Assembly: GCF_011303755.1 (NCBI RefSeq)
Contig: NZ_CP049885.1
Coordinates: 2,760,001 to 2,824,000, forward strand
From: Acidovorax sp. HDW3
GTDB taxonomy: Bacteria > Pseudomonadota > Gammaproteobacteria > Burkholderiales > Burkholderiaceae_C
Reading direction: 5' to 3'
DNA: 64,000 nt
Shown: positions 34,970 to 44,450 of the stretch, in pieces
Layout: each line of letters opens with the position of its first letter
Numbering within the stretch: the stretch's first letter is position 1
Program-made: the position numbers and the translations under genes
The notes under the pieces: model-generated
The model's input: only the letters and a program-made list of their open reading frames with translations
Told to the model about the DNA's origin: nothing
Database searches by the model: none

Positions 34970-35830
34970 ATGTTTCTCATCATCGGCTATCTGATCTGCT
35001 TCGGGTGCATTTTTGGCGTGTTCGTCGCCCACGGCGGCAACGTCAAGGTGCTGCTCGAAGCCCTGCCCTTCGAGATGATCACCATTGGCGGCGGCGCCCT
35101 CGGGGCGTTCGTGGTGAACAACCAGCCCAAGGTGCTCAAGGCCACCATGGCGGCGCTGCCCTCGGCGCTCAAAAGCAGCAAATACACCAAGGCGCGTTAC
35201 CTGGAGCTGATGTCGCTGCTCTACGAAATTTTGCAAAAGGCACGCAAAGAGGGGCTGATGTCGATCGAAGGCGACGTGGAAAGCCCAAAGGATTCGCCCA
35301 TTTTTCAGAAGTTTCCCAATGTCGGCTCGGACCACCACGTGGTCGAATTCATGACCGATTACCTGCGCATGATGGTTTCGGGCAACCTCAACGCGCACGA
35401 GATCGAGGCCCTGATGGACAGCGAGATCGAAACCCACCACCAAGAGGCGCACGCCCCCATCGCCGCCCTCACCCGCCTGGCTGGCGCGCTGCCGGCCTTC
35501 GGTATCGTGGCCGCCGTGCTGGGCGTGGTCAACACCATGGGCTCGGTGGGGCAGCCGCCGGCGGTGCTCGGCGGCATGATCGCCTCGGCCCTGGTCGGCA
35601 CGTTCCTGGGCATCTTTTTGGCCTACGGCGTGGCCGAACCGCTGGCCGGCCTGCTGGAGCAAAAAGCCGAAGACGCTGCCAAGGAATTTGTCTGCATCAA
35701 AACCACGCTGCTGGCCAGTATGCAGGGCTACAACCCGGCCACGGCGATCGAGTTTGGCCGCAAGGTGCTGTTTTCTGACGTGCGCCCGGGCTTTCTCGAA
35801 CTCGAATCGCACGTCAAGGGCAAGAGCTGA
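34970..35830 (+). CDS. motA: MotA, flagellar stator proton channel subunit
   Basis: A 286-residue protein with four transmembrane helices (two at the N-terminus starting MFLIIGYLICFGCIFGVFV, two at about 165-220 including PAFGIVAAVLGVVNTMGS) and a cytoplasmic loop with the charged residues that meet FliG. With MotB it forms the proton-driven stator. It begins the rightward motAB-cheYZ unit. The upstream neighbour is the divergent rfbF, where related genomes usually have flhDC. Confidence 0.96.
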   Translation: MFLIIGYLICFGCIFGVFVAHGGNVKVLLEALPFEMITIGGGALGAFVVNNQPKVLKATMAALPSALKSSKYTKARYLELMSLLYEILQKARKEGLMSIEGDVESPKDSPIFQKFPNVGSDHHVVEFMTDYLRMMVSGNLNAHEIEALMDSEIETHHQEAHAPIAALTRLAGALPAFGIVAAVLGVVNTMGSVGQPPAVLGGMIASALVGTFLGIFLAYGVAEPLAGLLEQKAEDAAKEFVCIKTTLLASMQGYNPATAIEFGRKVLFSDVRPGFLELESHVKGKS

Positions 35831-35854
35831 CGCTCGTGTTGACACTGACACGCC

Positions 35855-36790
35855 ATGGCTGAGAAAAAACTCCAACCCATCATCATCAAGCGCGTCAAAA
35901 AGAGCGGCCATGCCGCCCATGGCGGCGCCTGGAAGATTGCCTACGCCGACTTCGTCACGGCCATGATGGCGTTCTTCTTGCTGATGTGGCTGCTGGGCTC
36001 CACCGCCAAGGGCGATTTGCAGGGCATTGCGGCCTACTTTGCCTCGCCGCTGAAGGTGTCGATGCAAGGCGGCGACGGCGCTGGCAGCAGCTCCAGCATC
36101 ATCCCCGGCGGCGGCACCGATCTGTCGAAGGTGCACGGCCAGGTGCGCCGCTCTGACTCGACGGAGAACACCGCGCGGCGCATGGACATCAATTCGCGCG
36201 CCGAGCGCGCGCGCCAGGACGCACAGCGCATCAAGGCGCTGCAAGCAAAGATCGACGCCATGATCTCGGGCAACCCCAAGCTCAATGAATACCGCTCCCA
36301 AATCCGCATGGACGTGACGCCCGACGGCCTGCAAATCCAGATCGTGGACGAGCAAAACCGCCCCATGTTCGACAGCGGCAGCCCGCTGGTCAAACCCTAT
36401 ATGCGCGACATCCTGCGCGAGATCGGCTCGGCCCTGGGCGGGGTGGAAAACCACATCAGCCTCGCCGGCCACACCGACGCCACGCCCTACGGCAACGGCG
36501 ACAAGGGCTATAGCAACTGGGAGCTGTCGGCCGACCGCGCCAACGCCTCGCGCCGCGAGCTGGTGGCCGCCGGAATGCCCGACGACAAGCTGGTGCGCGT
36601 CGTCGGCCTGGCCGCGAGCGACCCGCTCGACGCCAAAGACCCGCGCGCCGCCATCAACCGCCGCATTACCGTCACGGTACTCACGCGCGAGGCCGAGGAG
36701 CGCCTGGCAGGCCGCAGCGCACCACAAGTCACCATAGAACAACTGCAATCTGAAAAGCAGGACAATCCCCAAGCCACCGCACCGCCGTAA
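35855..36790 (+). CDS. motB: MotB, flagellar stator anchor
   Basis: A 311-residue protein with a basic N-terminus, one transmembrane helix containing the proton-binding Asp32 (WKIAYADFVTAMMAFFLLMW), a linker, and a periplasmic OmpA-like peptidoglycan-binding domain (HISLAGHTDATPYG, WELSADRANASRREL). Asp32 has the same number as in E. coli. It follows motA by 24 bp. Confidence 0.96.
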   Translation: MAEKKLQPIIIKRVKKSGHAAHGGAWKIAYADFVTAMMAFFLLMWLLGSTAKGDLQGIAAYFASPLKVSMQGGDGAGSSSSIIPGGGTDLSKVHGQVRRSDSTENTARRMDINSRAERARQDAQRIKALQAKIDAMISGNPKLNEYRSQIRMDVTPDGLQIQIVDEQNRPMFDSGSPLVKPYMRDILREIGSALGGVENHISLAGHTDATPYGNGDKGYSNWELSADRANASRRELVAAGMPDDKLVRVVGLAASDPLDAKDPRAAINRRITVTVLTREAEERLAGRSAPQVTIEQLQSEKQDNPQATAPP

Positions 36791-36855
36791 CCGCTTGTCA
36801 CCACGGCCGTGCCCATGAGAACATCGCCCATAAATATTGACCGAAGGGGTCCCTT

Positions 36856-37239
36856 GTGTCTGATCTTCGTTTTTTGATCGTTGACGACTTTTCCACCATG
36901 CGCCGCATCGTGCGCAACCTGCTCAAGGAGAGCGGCTTTGCCGACGCCGACGAGGCCGAAGACGGCGTGGCCGCGCTGCAAAAACTGCGCAACGGCAAGT
37001 TCGACTTTGTCGTCTCCGACATCAACATGCCGAACATGAACGGCTTTCAGCTGCTCGCCGAAATCAAGGCCGACGAAAAACTCAAGCACCTGCCGGTGCT
37101 GATGGTGACGGCTGAAGCGCGCAAGGAAGACATCGTGCTGGCAGCACAAAACGGCGCCGCCGGCTACATCGTCAAACCCTTCACCAAGGCCACGCTGGAA
37201 GAGAAGGTCACCCTGATCCTCAAAAAACTGGGGATGTAA
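36856..37239 (+). CDS. cheY: CheY, motor-binding response regulator (enteric type)
   Basis: A 127-residue receiver domain very close to enterobacterial Che[21 protein letters not shown], phosphoacceptor D55 in [17 protein letters not shown] and [12 protein letters not shown]. Phospho-CheY binds the FliM N-terminus and switches rotation. The start is GTG with GAAGGGG upstream. It is 4 bp from cheZ and part of the motAB-cheYZ unit. It is distinct in sequence from the CheY at 6063. Confidence 0.96.
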   Translation: MSDLRFLIVDDFSTMRRIVRNLLKESGFADADEAEDGVAALQKLRNGKFDFVVSDINMPNMNGFQLLAEIKADEKLKHLPVLMVTAEARKEDIVLAAQNGAAGYIVKPFTKATLEEKVTLILKKLGM

Positions 37240-37243
37240 GGCC

Positions 37244-37870
37244 ATGGACGAAAGCCCGCAAACGCCGCCCGACAGCGGCGCCGAGGTACACCAAAAGATT
37301 GGTGTCCTCACGCGCCAGCTGCACAACGCCCTCAACGAGCTGGGCTACGCCGAACAGCTGCGTGGCAGCGCCGGCGAGTTGCCCGATGCGCAAAGCCGCC
37401 TGTCCTACATTGCCCGTCTGACGGGCGAGGCCGCCGAGAAGGTGCTGTACCGCGTGGAACAGGCCAAGGTGCAGCACGAGCACATGGGCGCGCAAACCAA
37501 GCGCATGCTTGCATCCCTGGTCAAAGACCCGGTAGCTGCCGTCGCCAAAGGCGAAATTTACAACCACCTGGTTGAAATGGAGCAGGTGACGCAGGCCGCC
37601 GACGAACACCTGACCGAGATCATGATGGCGCAGGACTTTCACGACCTCACCGGCCAGGTGATTGCGCGCGTCGTCACCCTGGCCTCCACCATTGAGCAGC
37701 AACTGGTGCAACTGCTGGTGCAGACGGCCCCCCCAGGCACGCCCACCATCCAGCCGGCGGCACCGGTGCACGAGCACCTGTCGGGCCCGGTGGTCGATCC
37801 AGAGAACACCCCCGACGTCGTCACCGACCAATCGCAAGTGGACGATCTTCTGGCCAGTCTCGGTTTTTAA
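37244..37870 (+). CDS. cheZ: CheZ, CheY-phosphate phosphatase
   Basis: A 208-residue helical protein with the catalytic pair D134 and Q138 in MAQDFHDLTGQVIARVV (E. coli D143, Q147) and the CheY-binding C-terminal peptide QVDDLLASLGF. It accelerates loss of phosphate from CheY and so resets the motor signal. It follows cheY by 4 bp and is closed by a terminator at 37893. Confidence 0.96.
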   Translation: MDESPQTPPDSGAEVHQKIGVLTRQLHNALNELGYAEQLRGSAGELPDAQSRLSYIARLTGEAAEKVLYRVEQAKVQHEHMGAQTKRMLASLVKDPVAAVAKGEIYNHLVEMEQVTQAADEHLTEIMMAQDFHDLTGQVIARVVTLASTIEQQLVQLLVQTAPPGTPTIQPAAPVHEHLSGPVVDPENTPDVVTDQSQVDDLLASLGF

Positions 37871-37892
37871 ACCGATTGCGCCTGTCCACCAA

Positions 37893-37938
37893 GGCTGAAT
37901 AGCCGCCCATCCTGGGCGCTATTCGGCCTTTAGTTTTT
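37893..37938 (+). terminator. Rho-independent terminator after cheZ
   Basis: GAATAG-C-CGCCCA, loop TCC, TGGGCG-CTATTC, then GGCCTTTAGTTTTTG. The stem has 12 paired positions with one bulged C and is followed by a T-rich run. It separates motAB-cheYZ from flhBAF. Confidence 0.75.
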
Positions 37939-37980
37939 GCGCTGCGTCACGACAATGGCCTGACCCTCAGTGCCCCTGCC

Positions 37981-39129
37981 ATGGACTCCAGCCAAGACAA
38001 AAACCTACCCGCCACCGAGCGCAAGCTGCAAAAGGCCCGCGACGACGGCCAGGCTGCGCGCTCGCGCGACTTGTCGCACCTGGCAGTGCTGGGCATGGGC
38101 GCGGCCGCCACCTTGGTGCTGGCACAACCCCTGATCGAGCACCTGCAGGCCGCCCTGGCGCAGCAGCTGCACTTCAACGCCGCCACAGTGCAAGCGCCGC
38201 ACACCATGCTCGAACGCCTGCGCAGCATGGTGTACACCGGCCTGATCGCCAGCCTGGCGTTTGCGCTGCTCACCAGCACCGCCGTGGTCGCCAGCGCCGT
38301 GATGTCGGGCGGCTGGATCTGGAGCCTCAAGCCCATCAGCCCGCAGTTCAACCGCCTGAACCCGCTGCAGGGTCTGGCCAACCTGTTCTCCAAACAGCAA
38401 CTGACCAACGTCGCCAAGATGGTGCTGATGACGGCGCTGCTGACCTTCGTCGCCTGGAAGTACTTTGACAGCGGCATCGAGCGCGTGACGCGCATGGCGC
38501 TGCAGCCCTCCAAGCTGGCGTTAACCGAGGTGGGGCAGTGGCTCACCCTGGGCCTGGCGCTGCTGCTGCTGGTGGTGTTTTTGGTGGCGCTGCTCGATGT
38601 GCCGCTGCAAATTTTCCTCTTCAAGTCGCGCCTGAAAATGAGCCACGAGGAAGTCAAGCAGGAGCACAAAGAGGCCGAGGGCAACCCGCAGATCAAGGGC
38701 AAGATCCGCCAGAAGCAGCGCGAGATTGCCGACCGCGCCAGCGTGGCCAACGTGCCGAAGGCGGATTTCGTCGTCATGAACCCGACCCACTACGCCGTGG
38801 CCCTGCGCTACGACGAGCAGAGCATGAACGCGCCGCAGGTCATCGCCAAGGGCACCGACCTGATCGCCTTCAAGATCCGCGACCTGGCCCAGCAGCACAC
38901 CGTGCCGGTGCTGCAATCGCCCATGCTCGCGCGTGCGCTCTACGCCCACGCCGAGCTGGAGCAGCCCATTCCCGCCCAGCTCTACGCTGCCGTGGCGCAG
39001 GTGCTGGCCTATGTTTACCGCCTCAAGGCCGCGCTGCGCGGCGAAGGCCGGATGCCCGAGGAGCTGCCCGAGCCCTTCGTACCGCCCGAGCTCGACCCCC
39101 TGCAGCGCACCACCGGAGCTAGCGCATGA
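37981..39129 (+). CDS. flhB: FlhB, export gate substrate-specificity switch
   Basis: A 382-residue protein with four transmembrane helices in the first 210 residues and a cytoplasmic domain carrying the autocleavage motif NPTH (DFVVMNPTHYAVALRYD). Cleavage between Asn and Pro switches export from hook to filament proteins together with FliK. The end overlaps the flhA start (ATGA). Confidence 0.97.
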   Translation: MDSSQDKNLPATERKLQKARDDGQAARSRDLSHLAVLGMGAAATLVLAQPLIEHLQAALAQQLHFNAATVQAPHTMLERLRSMVYTGLIASLAFALLTSTAVVASAVMSGGWIWSLKPISPQFNRLNPLQGLANLFSKQQLTNVAKMVLMTALLTFVAWKYFDSGIERVTRMALQPSKLALTEVGQWLTLGLALLLLVVFLVALLDVPLQIFLFKSRLKMSHEEVKQEHKEAEGNPQIKGKIRQKQREIADRASVANVPKADFVVMNPTHYAVALRYDEQSMNAPQVIAKGTDLIAFKIRDLAQQHTVPVLQSPMLARALYAHAELEQPIPAQLYAAVAQVLAYVYRLKAALRGEGRMPEELPEPFVPPELDPLQRTTGASA

Positions 39130-41207
39130 ACAACGCCGCCAATACCCTGCGCCAGTGGGCAGGCAGCAACGGCGCCATGCTGCAGGGGCTGTCGGCCCCG
39201 CTGCTGGTCGTCGCCATCCTGGCGCTGATGGTGCTGCCCATCCCCGCCTGGCTGCTCGATACCTTCTTCACGCTGAACATCGCCGTGGCGCTGATGGTGA
39301 TGATGGTCGCCGCCTACATGCTGCGCCCGCTGGACTTTGCCGCCTTCCCCTCGGTGCTGCTGCTCACCACCTTGATGCGGCTGTCGCTCAACGTCGCCTC
39401 CACCCGCGTCGTGCTGCTCGAGGGCCACACCGGCCCGGGCGCAGCCGGCGCGGTGATCGAGGCCTTCGGGCACTTTTTGATCGGCGGCAACTTCGCCGTC
39501 GGCCTGATCGTGTTCGCCATTCTGGTGGTCATCAACTTCGTCGTCGTCACCAAGGGTGCGGAGCGTATCGCCGAAGTCTCGGCGCGCTTCACCCTGGACG
39601 CCATGCCCGGCAAGCAGATGGCGGTGGACGCCGACCTCAACGCCGGCCTGATCAACGAGGACGAGGCCAAGCGCCGCCGCGCCGAGGTGCAGGAGGAAGC
39701 CAACTTCTTCGGCTCCATGGACGGCGCGAGCAAGTTCGTGCGCGGCGACGCCGTTGCCGGCATCTTGATTTTGCTCATCAACATCGTCGGCGGCTTTGCC
39801 ATTGGCATGGCGCAGCACGGGCTCTCGGCCAGCCAGGCGGCCAACAGCTACATCTTGCTGGCCGTGGGTGACGCGCTGGTGGCGCAGATTCCGGGCCTGT
39901 TGATCTCGGTGGCCGCCGCCATGGTGGTCTCGCGCGTGGGCAAAGAGCACGACATGGGCGGGCAGATCGTGCGCCAGCTGCTCATGTCGCCACGCGTGCT
40001 CGGCGTTACCGCTGCCATTTTGATTTTGCTGGGCGTCATCCCCGGAATGCCGCACACGGTGTTCCTGCTCATGGGCAGCGGCCTGGGCTACTGCGCCTGG
40101 CTGCTGCTGCAAAAGCAGAACCAGCCCGAACCCGAACCCGAGGCGCCAGCCGCGCCGGCGGGCGACGGCGAGGCCAGCTGGGACGACCTGCAGCCCATCG
40201 ATCTGCTCGGGCTGGAGCTGGGCTACCGCCTCATCGCCCTCGTGGACAAAAACCGCCAGGGCGACCTGCTCACGCGCATCAAGGGCGTGCGGCGCAAGTT
40301 TGCGCAAGAGGTGGGCTTTTTGCCGCCCGCCGTGCACGTGCGCGACAACCTCGAATTGAAGCCCAGCGGCTACCGCATCACGCTGCGCGGCGTGGTCGTG
40401 GGCGAAGGTGAGGCCCACCCCGGCATGTTCCTGGCCATCAACCCCGGCGGCATCAGCACGCCGCTGATCGGCACGCCCACCACCGACCCGGCCTTTGGCC
40501 TGCCCGCGCACTGGATCGACGCCGCGCAGCGCGAAGCGGCGCAAATGGCAGGCTTTACCGTGGTTGATTCGGAAACCGTGATGGCCACGCATTTGTCACA
40601 CTTGATGCAAGTGCACGCGGCCAAGTTGTTGTCGCGTACCGAAACCCAGCAACTCGTGGAGCATGTGGCACGCCTGGCGCCCAAACTGATTGAAGAAGTG
40701 GTACCCAAAATGGTGTCGATCACAACGTTCCAGAAGGTGCTGCAGCTGCTGCTCGAAGAATCCGTGCATATCCGCGACATCCGCACCATCATCGAAACCC
40801 TGGCCGAGCACGCCACCAGCGTGCAAGACCCGGTCGAGCTGGCGCGGCGCGTGCGCATCGCCCTCTCGCCGGCCATCGTGCAGCAAATCTACGGCCCGAC
40901 GCGCGAGCTCTCCGTCATCGCCATCGAGCCCGGCCTGGAGCGCCTCTTGGTGCAGGCCCTGGGCGGCCAGGGCGGCCCCTCGCTCGACCCCGGTGTGGCC
41001 GACCTGCTCACGCAACGCGCCGCCGAAGTCGCCCTCAAACAAGAAGAAATGGGAATGCCCGCCTGCCTGCTGGTGCCCGACGCGATTCGCGGCGCCATCT
41101 CCCGCCTGGTGCGGCGCGTCGCCCCGCGCCTGCAAGTGCTGGCGCACAGCGAGATTCCTGAAACCCACACCATCCGCATCGGCCCGATCCTCAAAGGTGC
41201 AGCATGA
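39126..41207 (+). CDS. flhA: FlhA, export gate protein
   Basis: A 693-residue protein with eight transmembrane helices in the first 340 residues. It carries the FHIPEP-type family region (FPSVLLLTTLMRLSLNVAST, GDAVAGILILLINIVGG) and a large cytoplasmic domain that binds chaperone-substrate complexes. It is the main proton-driven part of flagellar protein export. It overlaps flhB and flhF by 4 bp each. Confidence 0.97.
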   Translation: MNNAANTLRQWAGSNGAMLQGLSAPLLVVAILALMVLPIPAWLLDTFFTLNIAVALMVMMVAAYMLRPLDFAAFPSVLLLTTLMRLSLNVASTRVVLLEGHTGPGAAGAVIEAFGHFLIGGNFAVGLIVFAILVVINFVVVTKGAERIAEVSARFTLDAMPGKQMAVDADLNAGLINEDEAKRRRAEVQEEANFFGSMDGASKFVRGDAVAGILILLINIVGGFAIGMAQHGLSASQAANSYILLAVGDALVAQIPGLLISVAAAMVVSRVGKEHDMGGQIVRQLLMSPRVLGVTAAILILLGVIPGMPHTVFLLMGSGLGYCAWLLLQKQNQPEPEPEAPAAPAGDGEASWDDLQPIDLLGLELGYRLIALVDKNRQGDLLTRIKGVRRKFAQEVGFLPPAVHVRDNLELKPSGYRITLRGVVVGEGEAHPGMFLAINPGGISTPLIGTPTTDPAFGLPAHWIDAAQREAAQMAGFTVVDSETVMATHLSHLMQVHAAKLLSRTETQQLVEHVARLAPKLIEEVVPKMVSITTFQKVLQLLLEESVHIRDIRTIIETLAEHATSVQDPVELARRVRIALSPAIVQQIYGPTRELSVIAIEPGLERLLVQALGGQGGPSLDPGVADLLTQRAAEVALKQEEMGMPACLLVPDAIRGAISRLVRRVAPRLQVLAHSEIPETHTIRIGPILKGAA

Positions 41208-42892
41208 ACATCAAACGCTTTACCGCCGCCACATCGCGCGAGGCCCTGGCCAAAGCCCGCATGGCTTTTGGTGACGGCACCTTGATCCTGTCCAACCGCG
41301 CCACGGCCAACGGCGTCGAGGTGGTGGCCACCGCCGAAGACACGCTGCACAGCCTCAACCACGACCACATCGCTGAAGGCCAGGCGCAGCCGGCCCTGCA
41401 AACCGTGCGCAGCGAAGAGCCGCCTCGGCGCAGCGCGGCCCCCGCACAGCAGCCGGCCGCGCCCAAAGCCCCGCCCGCGACGGCCCGCCGCAGCGTTGAG
41501 GCCGATACCGAGCAGCTGGCCATGAGCACCCTCTCGTTCCAGGACTACGTGCGCGAGCGAATGCTGCGCCGCCGCCACGAGGCCATGCACGGCAGCCCGC
41601 CGCCCAACGCCCGCATCGAGCCCACCCTGCCCGAGCGCCTGCCGACCTTTGCCGAGCAGCAGCGCGCCCCTACATTCGCCGAGCGCGCACGCGACACCCT
41701 GCCCGAGCGCAGCGCCGAACGCGAGCGCGACTTTGGCGCTGCCGAGCGCACCGATCTGGCCGCCGAGGCCGCCTACCCGCGCAGCAGCGCACACGAAGCG
41801 CCCCGCGCCCCGGTGCGCGAGAGCACGCCCGCCCCGCGTCCGGCCCCGGTGGTGGCACGCCACAACCCGCTGCACCACCACATCCCGACCGACCTGGCGA
41901 TCGAGCCGCGCCACAGTGGCGCCCTGGCCGCGCCAGCGGCACCGGCAGCCAACCCGCAAGGCCTGATGAGCGAGCTGCAGTCGATGAAGGCGCTGATCGA
42001 AGATCGCTTCAACACCCTGGCCTGGCTCGGCCAGGCGCGCCAGGATCCGATCCAGTCCAACCTGATGCTCAAGCTCATCCGCGCCGGCTACTCGCCGGTG
42101 CTGGCGCGCGCCATTCTCGAGCGCCTGCCCGAAGACCTGGGCGCAGCCGACGCCGTGCGCTGGCTGATGGAAGTGCTCGAGCGCAACCTCAAGACCGACG
42201 CCCACAGCCTGCCACTGTACGAAGAGGGCGGCATCTTCGCCCTGGTCGGCGCCACCGGCGTCGGCAAGACCACGACCACCGCCAAGCTCGCCGCCCTGTG
42301 CGCGCGCCAGTACGGCCCCGGCAGCGTCGGCCTGATCACGCTCGACACCTACCGCATCGGCGCGCACGAGCAGCTGCGCAGCTTTGGCCGCATGTTGGGC
42401 GTGGTCGCCCACCTGGCGCACGACCAGGCCGCGCTGCAAGACCTGCTGGGCCTGCTCAGCGGCAAGAAAATGGTGCTCATCGACACCACCGGCGTTGCCC
42501 CGCGCGACCCGCGCAAGCGCGAGCTGCACGAGGTGCTCGACCTGCCCGGCATCCAGCGCCTGCTGGTGCTCAACGCCGGCTGCCACGGCGATACGCTCGA
42601 CGACGTGCTCGACGCCTTCAAGACCGATGGGCCGCAGCAAGCCCTGCTGTCCAAGGTGGACGAGGCCGTCAAACTCGGCCCTGCCGTCGATGCGCTGATC
42701 CGCCACCAGGCCGTGCTGCGCGGCGTCACCAACGGCCAGCGCGTGCCCGAGGACTGGGAAGCGGCCAACGCCCACCAGCTGGTGCAGCAGTCCATGCGCG
42801 CGCCGGCCAAATCCGCCTTCGACCCGAAGGCGATGGAGCTCAACTTCTTCTTCACCCCCGGCGGCAGCAGCGAAGGCGGCCACTATGCTTGA
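41204..42892 (+). CDS. flhF: FlhF, SRP-type GTPase of flagellar placement
   Basis: A 562-residue protein: the N-terminal basic domain (MNIKRFTAATSREALAKARM), a long Arg/Pro/Glu-rich linker (about 70-255), and the NG GTPase domain with P-loop FALVGATGVGKTTTTAKLAA, DTYRIGAHEQL and VLIDTTGVAPRD. FlhF recruits early flagellar parts to the assembly site, usually at the pole. Its normal partner FlhG follows, but in a degenerate form. Confidence 0.95.
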   Translation: MNIKRFTAATSREALAKARMAFGDGTLILSNRATANGVEVVATAEDTLHSLNHDHIAEGQAQPALQTVRSEEPPRRSAAPAQQPAAPKAPPATARRSVEADTEQLAMSTLSFQDYVRERMLRRRHEAMHGSPPPNARIEPTLPERLPTFAEQQRAPTFAERARDTLPERSAERERDFGAAERTDLAAEAAYPRSSAHEAPRAPVRESTPAPRPAPVVARHNPLHHHIPTDLAIEPRHSGALAAPAAPAANPQGLMSELQSMKALIEDRFNTLAWLGQARQDPIQSNLMLKLIRAGYSPVLARAILERLPEDLGAADAVRWLMEVLERNLKTDAHSLPLYEEGGIFALVGATGVGKTTTTAKLAALCARQYGPGSVGLITLDTYRIGAHEQLRSFGRMLGVVAHLAHDQAALQDLLGLLSGKKMVLIDTTGVAPRDPRKRELHEVLDLPGIQRLLVLNAGCHGDTLDDVLDAFKTDGPQQALLSKVDEAVKLGPAVDALIRHQAVLRGVTNGQRVPEDWEAANAHQLVQQSMRAPAKSAFDPKAMELNFFFTPGGSSEGGHYA

Positions 42893-43661
42893 ACGCGGCC
42901 AGCACCAGGGCATGGGGCTGCTCAAGCGCCAGCCGGCCAGCGGCCTGCGCTTTGCCGCCGTGGCCCAGGCGCCCGACGCCCAGGCCCTGCACACCCTGTG
43001 GTTGCTGTGCCAGCAGCTGCAGCAGCTGGGCTACCCCACCTTGGTGCTCGACGGCTGCGCCAGCGAAGGCGCACACAGCCCCGGGCTGGAGCAGCTGCTG
43101 CAAGCTGGCGCCCTGCCCGTGGCACTTCAGCAGGGCGACGGCGCCAGCATTGCCGTGCTGCCCGCTGCACGCGGCCTGCGCCAACTACCGCTGGACGCCG
43201 CCATGCCGCTGGCACCGCTGCAGCCGCTGCTGCGCAGCTACGCCGTGGCCTTGCTGCACGCGCCCGTGCCGCAGCTCTCGGCCCTGCTGCAGCCGCACAA
43301 CGTCGTGCCCCTGATCCTCGCTGCCCCCGGCACGGCTGGTACGCAGCAAGCCTACCGCCACATCAAGCACCTGCATTTGCACGCCGCCCTGCCCAGCCTG
43401 GTGTGCGCCCTGGTGGCCGGCGACAACCCGGCGCAGGAGCGCCAGGCGCGCACGCAAATCACCACCTTGCAGCGCTGCGCCGCCGACTACCTGGGGCTGA
43501 CGCAGCGCGGCCTGGTGCTGAATGTGCAAAGCCCCCAGGATCTGCAGCGTCTGGCCTTGCAACTGCTGGAAAACGCGAGCACCATCACCGAAGCCGCACC
43601 GTTGCTGCCGCTGTACTACCCCCGGCAGGCAGCCACCGCAGCGTTTGTTCGGAGCCACTGA
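42885..43661 (+). CDS. FlhG-like protein lacking the P-loop
   Basis: A 258-residue protein between flhF and fliA, the place of flhG (fleN, a MinD-type ATPase). The layout can be followed: an N-terminal helix HQGMGLLKR resembling the FlhF-activating DQAxxLR motif, then LRFAAVAQAPDAQALHTLWL where FlhG has its GKGGVGKT loop, then TLVLDGCAS where FlhG has LLLDADLG. The ATP-binding residues are thus absent. No frameshift is needed to read the gene, which overlaps flhF by 8 bp. It probably keeps a protein-binding role without ATPase activity (inference). Confidence 0.65.
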   Translation: MLERGQHQGMGLLKRQPASGLRFAAVAQAPDAQALHTLWLLCQQLQQLGYPTLVLDGCASEGAHSPGLEQLLQAGALPVALQQGDGASIAVLPAARGLRQLPLDAAMPLAPLQPLLRSYAVALLHAPVPQLSALLQPHNVVPLILAAPGTAGTQQAYRHIKHLHLHAALPSLVCALVAGDNPAQERQARTQITTLQRCAADYLGLTQRGLVLNVQSPQDLQRLALQLLENASTITEAAPLLPLYYPRQAATAAFVRSH

Positions 43662-43664
43662 GCC

Positions 43665-44384
43665 GTGATGTACACCGCCAAAGGTCAGCTCGATCGCAAC
43701 GCCTTGCTGCGCCAGCACGCGCCGCTGGTGCGCCGCATTGCGCACCACATGATCGCCAAGCTGCCGCCGAACGTGGAGGTGGACGACCTGATCCAGGTCG
43801 GCATGATCGGTCTGGCGGAAGCGCTCTCGCGCTTCGAGGCGGCGCAGGGCGTGCAGTTCGAGACTTTCGCCAGCCAGCGCATACGTGGCGCCATGCTCGA
43901 TGAGCTGCGCGGCAGCGACTGGATGAGCCGCAGCTCGCGCAAGAGCCAAAAAGACATCGAACAAGCGCTGCACCGTGTCGAGCAGCGCCTGGGGCGCAGC
44001 CCGCTCGAATCTGAAATTGCCGCCGAACTGGGCGTGAGCCTGGAGGAATACCAAAGCCTGCTGGGCAAGGTGCGCGGCACGCAGCTGGTGTACCTCGAAG
44101 ACATGCAGTACGGCGACGAGGGCGACGACGGTTTTCTCGACCGCCACGTGGCCGACGCCAGCGCCGACCCGCTGGCCCTGCTGCGCGACCAGCGCCTGCG
44201 CGGCGCACTCATCGACGCCATCAACGCCCTGCCCGAGCGCGAGCAGTACATCATGGGCATGTACTACGAGCACGACATGAACCTCAAGGAAATTGCCGCC
44301 GTGCTCGGCGTCACCGAATCGCGCGTGTGCCAGCTGCACAGCCAGGCCATTGCCCGCCTGCGCACCAAGATGCGCGCCCACTGA
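43665..44384 (+). CDS. fliA: FliA, sigma-28 factor for late flagellar genes
   Basis: A 239-residue sigma factor: region 2 (HAPLVRRIAHHMIAKLPPNV, DDLIQVGMIGLAEALSRFE, FETFASQRIRGAMLDELR), region 3, and region 4 (LPEREQYIMGMYYEHDMNLK, VTESRVCQLHSQAIARL). It directs transcription from promoters such as those found here at 21318, 24600 and 45225. The start is GTG at 43665 or ATG one codon later. It is held inactive by FlgM (44859) until the hook is complete. Confidence 0.97.
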   Translation: MMYTAKGQLDRNALLRQHAPLVRRIAHHMIAKLPPNVEVDDLIQVGMIGLAEALSRFEAAQGVQFETFASQRIRGAMLDELRGSDWMSRSSRKSQKDIEQALHRVEQRLGRSPLESEIAAELGVSLEEYQSLLGKVRGTQLVYLEDMQYGDEGDDGFLDRHVADASADPLALLRDQRLRGALIDAINALPEREQYIMGMYYEHDMNLKEIAAVLGVTESRVCQLHSQAIARLRTKMRAH

Positions 44385-44400
44385 TTTCAAGCCAAATCAG
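44381..44400. terminator. Small hairpin at the fliA end
   Basis: CTGATTT-CAAGCC-AAATCAG forms a 7-bp stem overlapping the fliA stop. There is no U-tract; together with the following repeat it may separate the convergent fliA and flgN transcripts. Confidence 0.35.
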
Positions 44401-44450
44401 GCTCTAGCGCTTATCCAGCAAGCGCGAGTAGCTATCATTTTGATAGCAAT
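44398..44450. repeat. Dispersed palindromic repeat, copy 4
   Basis: CAGGCTCTAGCGCTTAT, then CCAGCAAGCGCGAGTAGC and TATCATTTTGATAGCAATCA. It fills most of the gap between the convergent fliA and flgN and touches the flgN stop codon. Confidence 0.86.

Noticed and set aside
36791-36855. GCCCATAA upstream of the motor cheY as a FliA -10 box
   Set aside because: The -10 looks good, but there is no TAAA-type -35 at the required distance.
42885-43661. A frameshifted flhG pseudogene
   Set aside because: No P-loop sequence was found in the other frames at the N-terminal region, and the gene is open, well spaced and overlaps flhF in the usual way.
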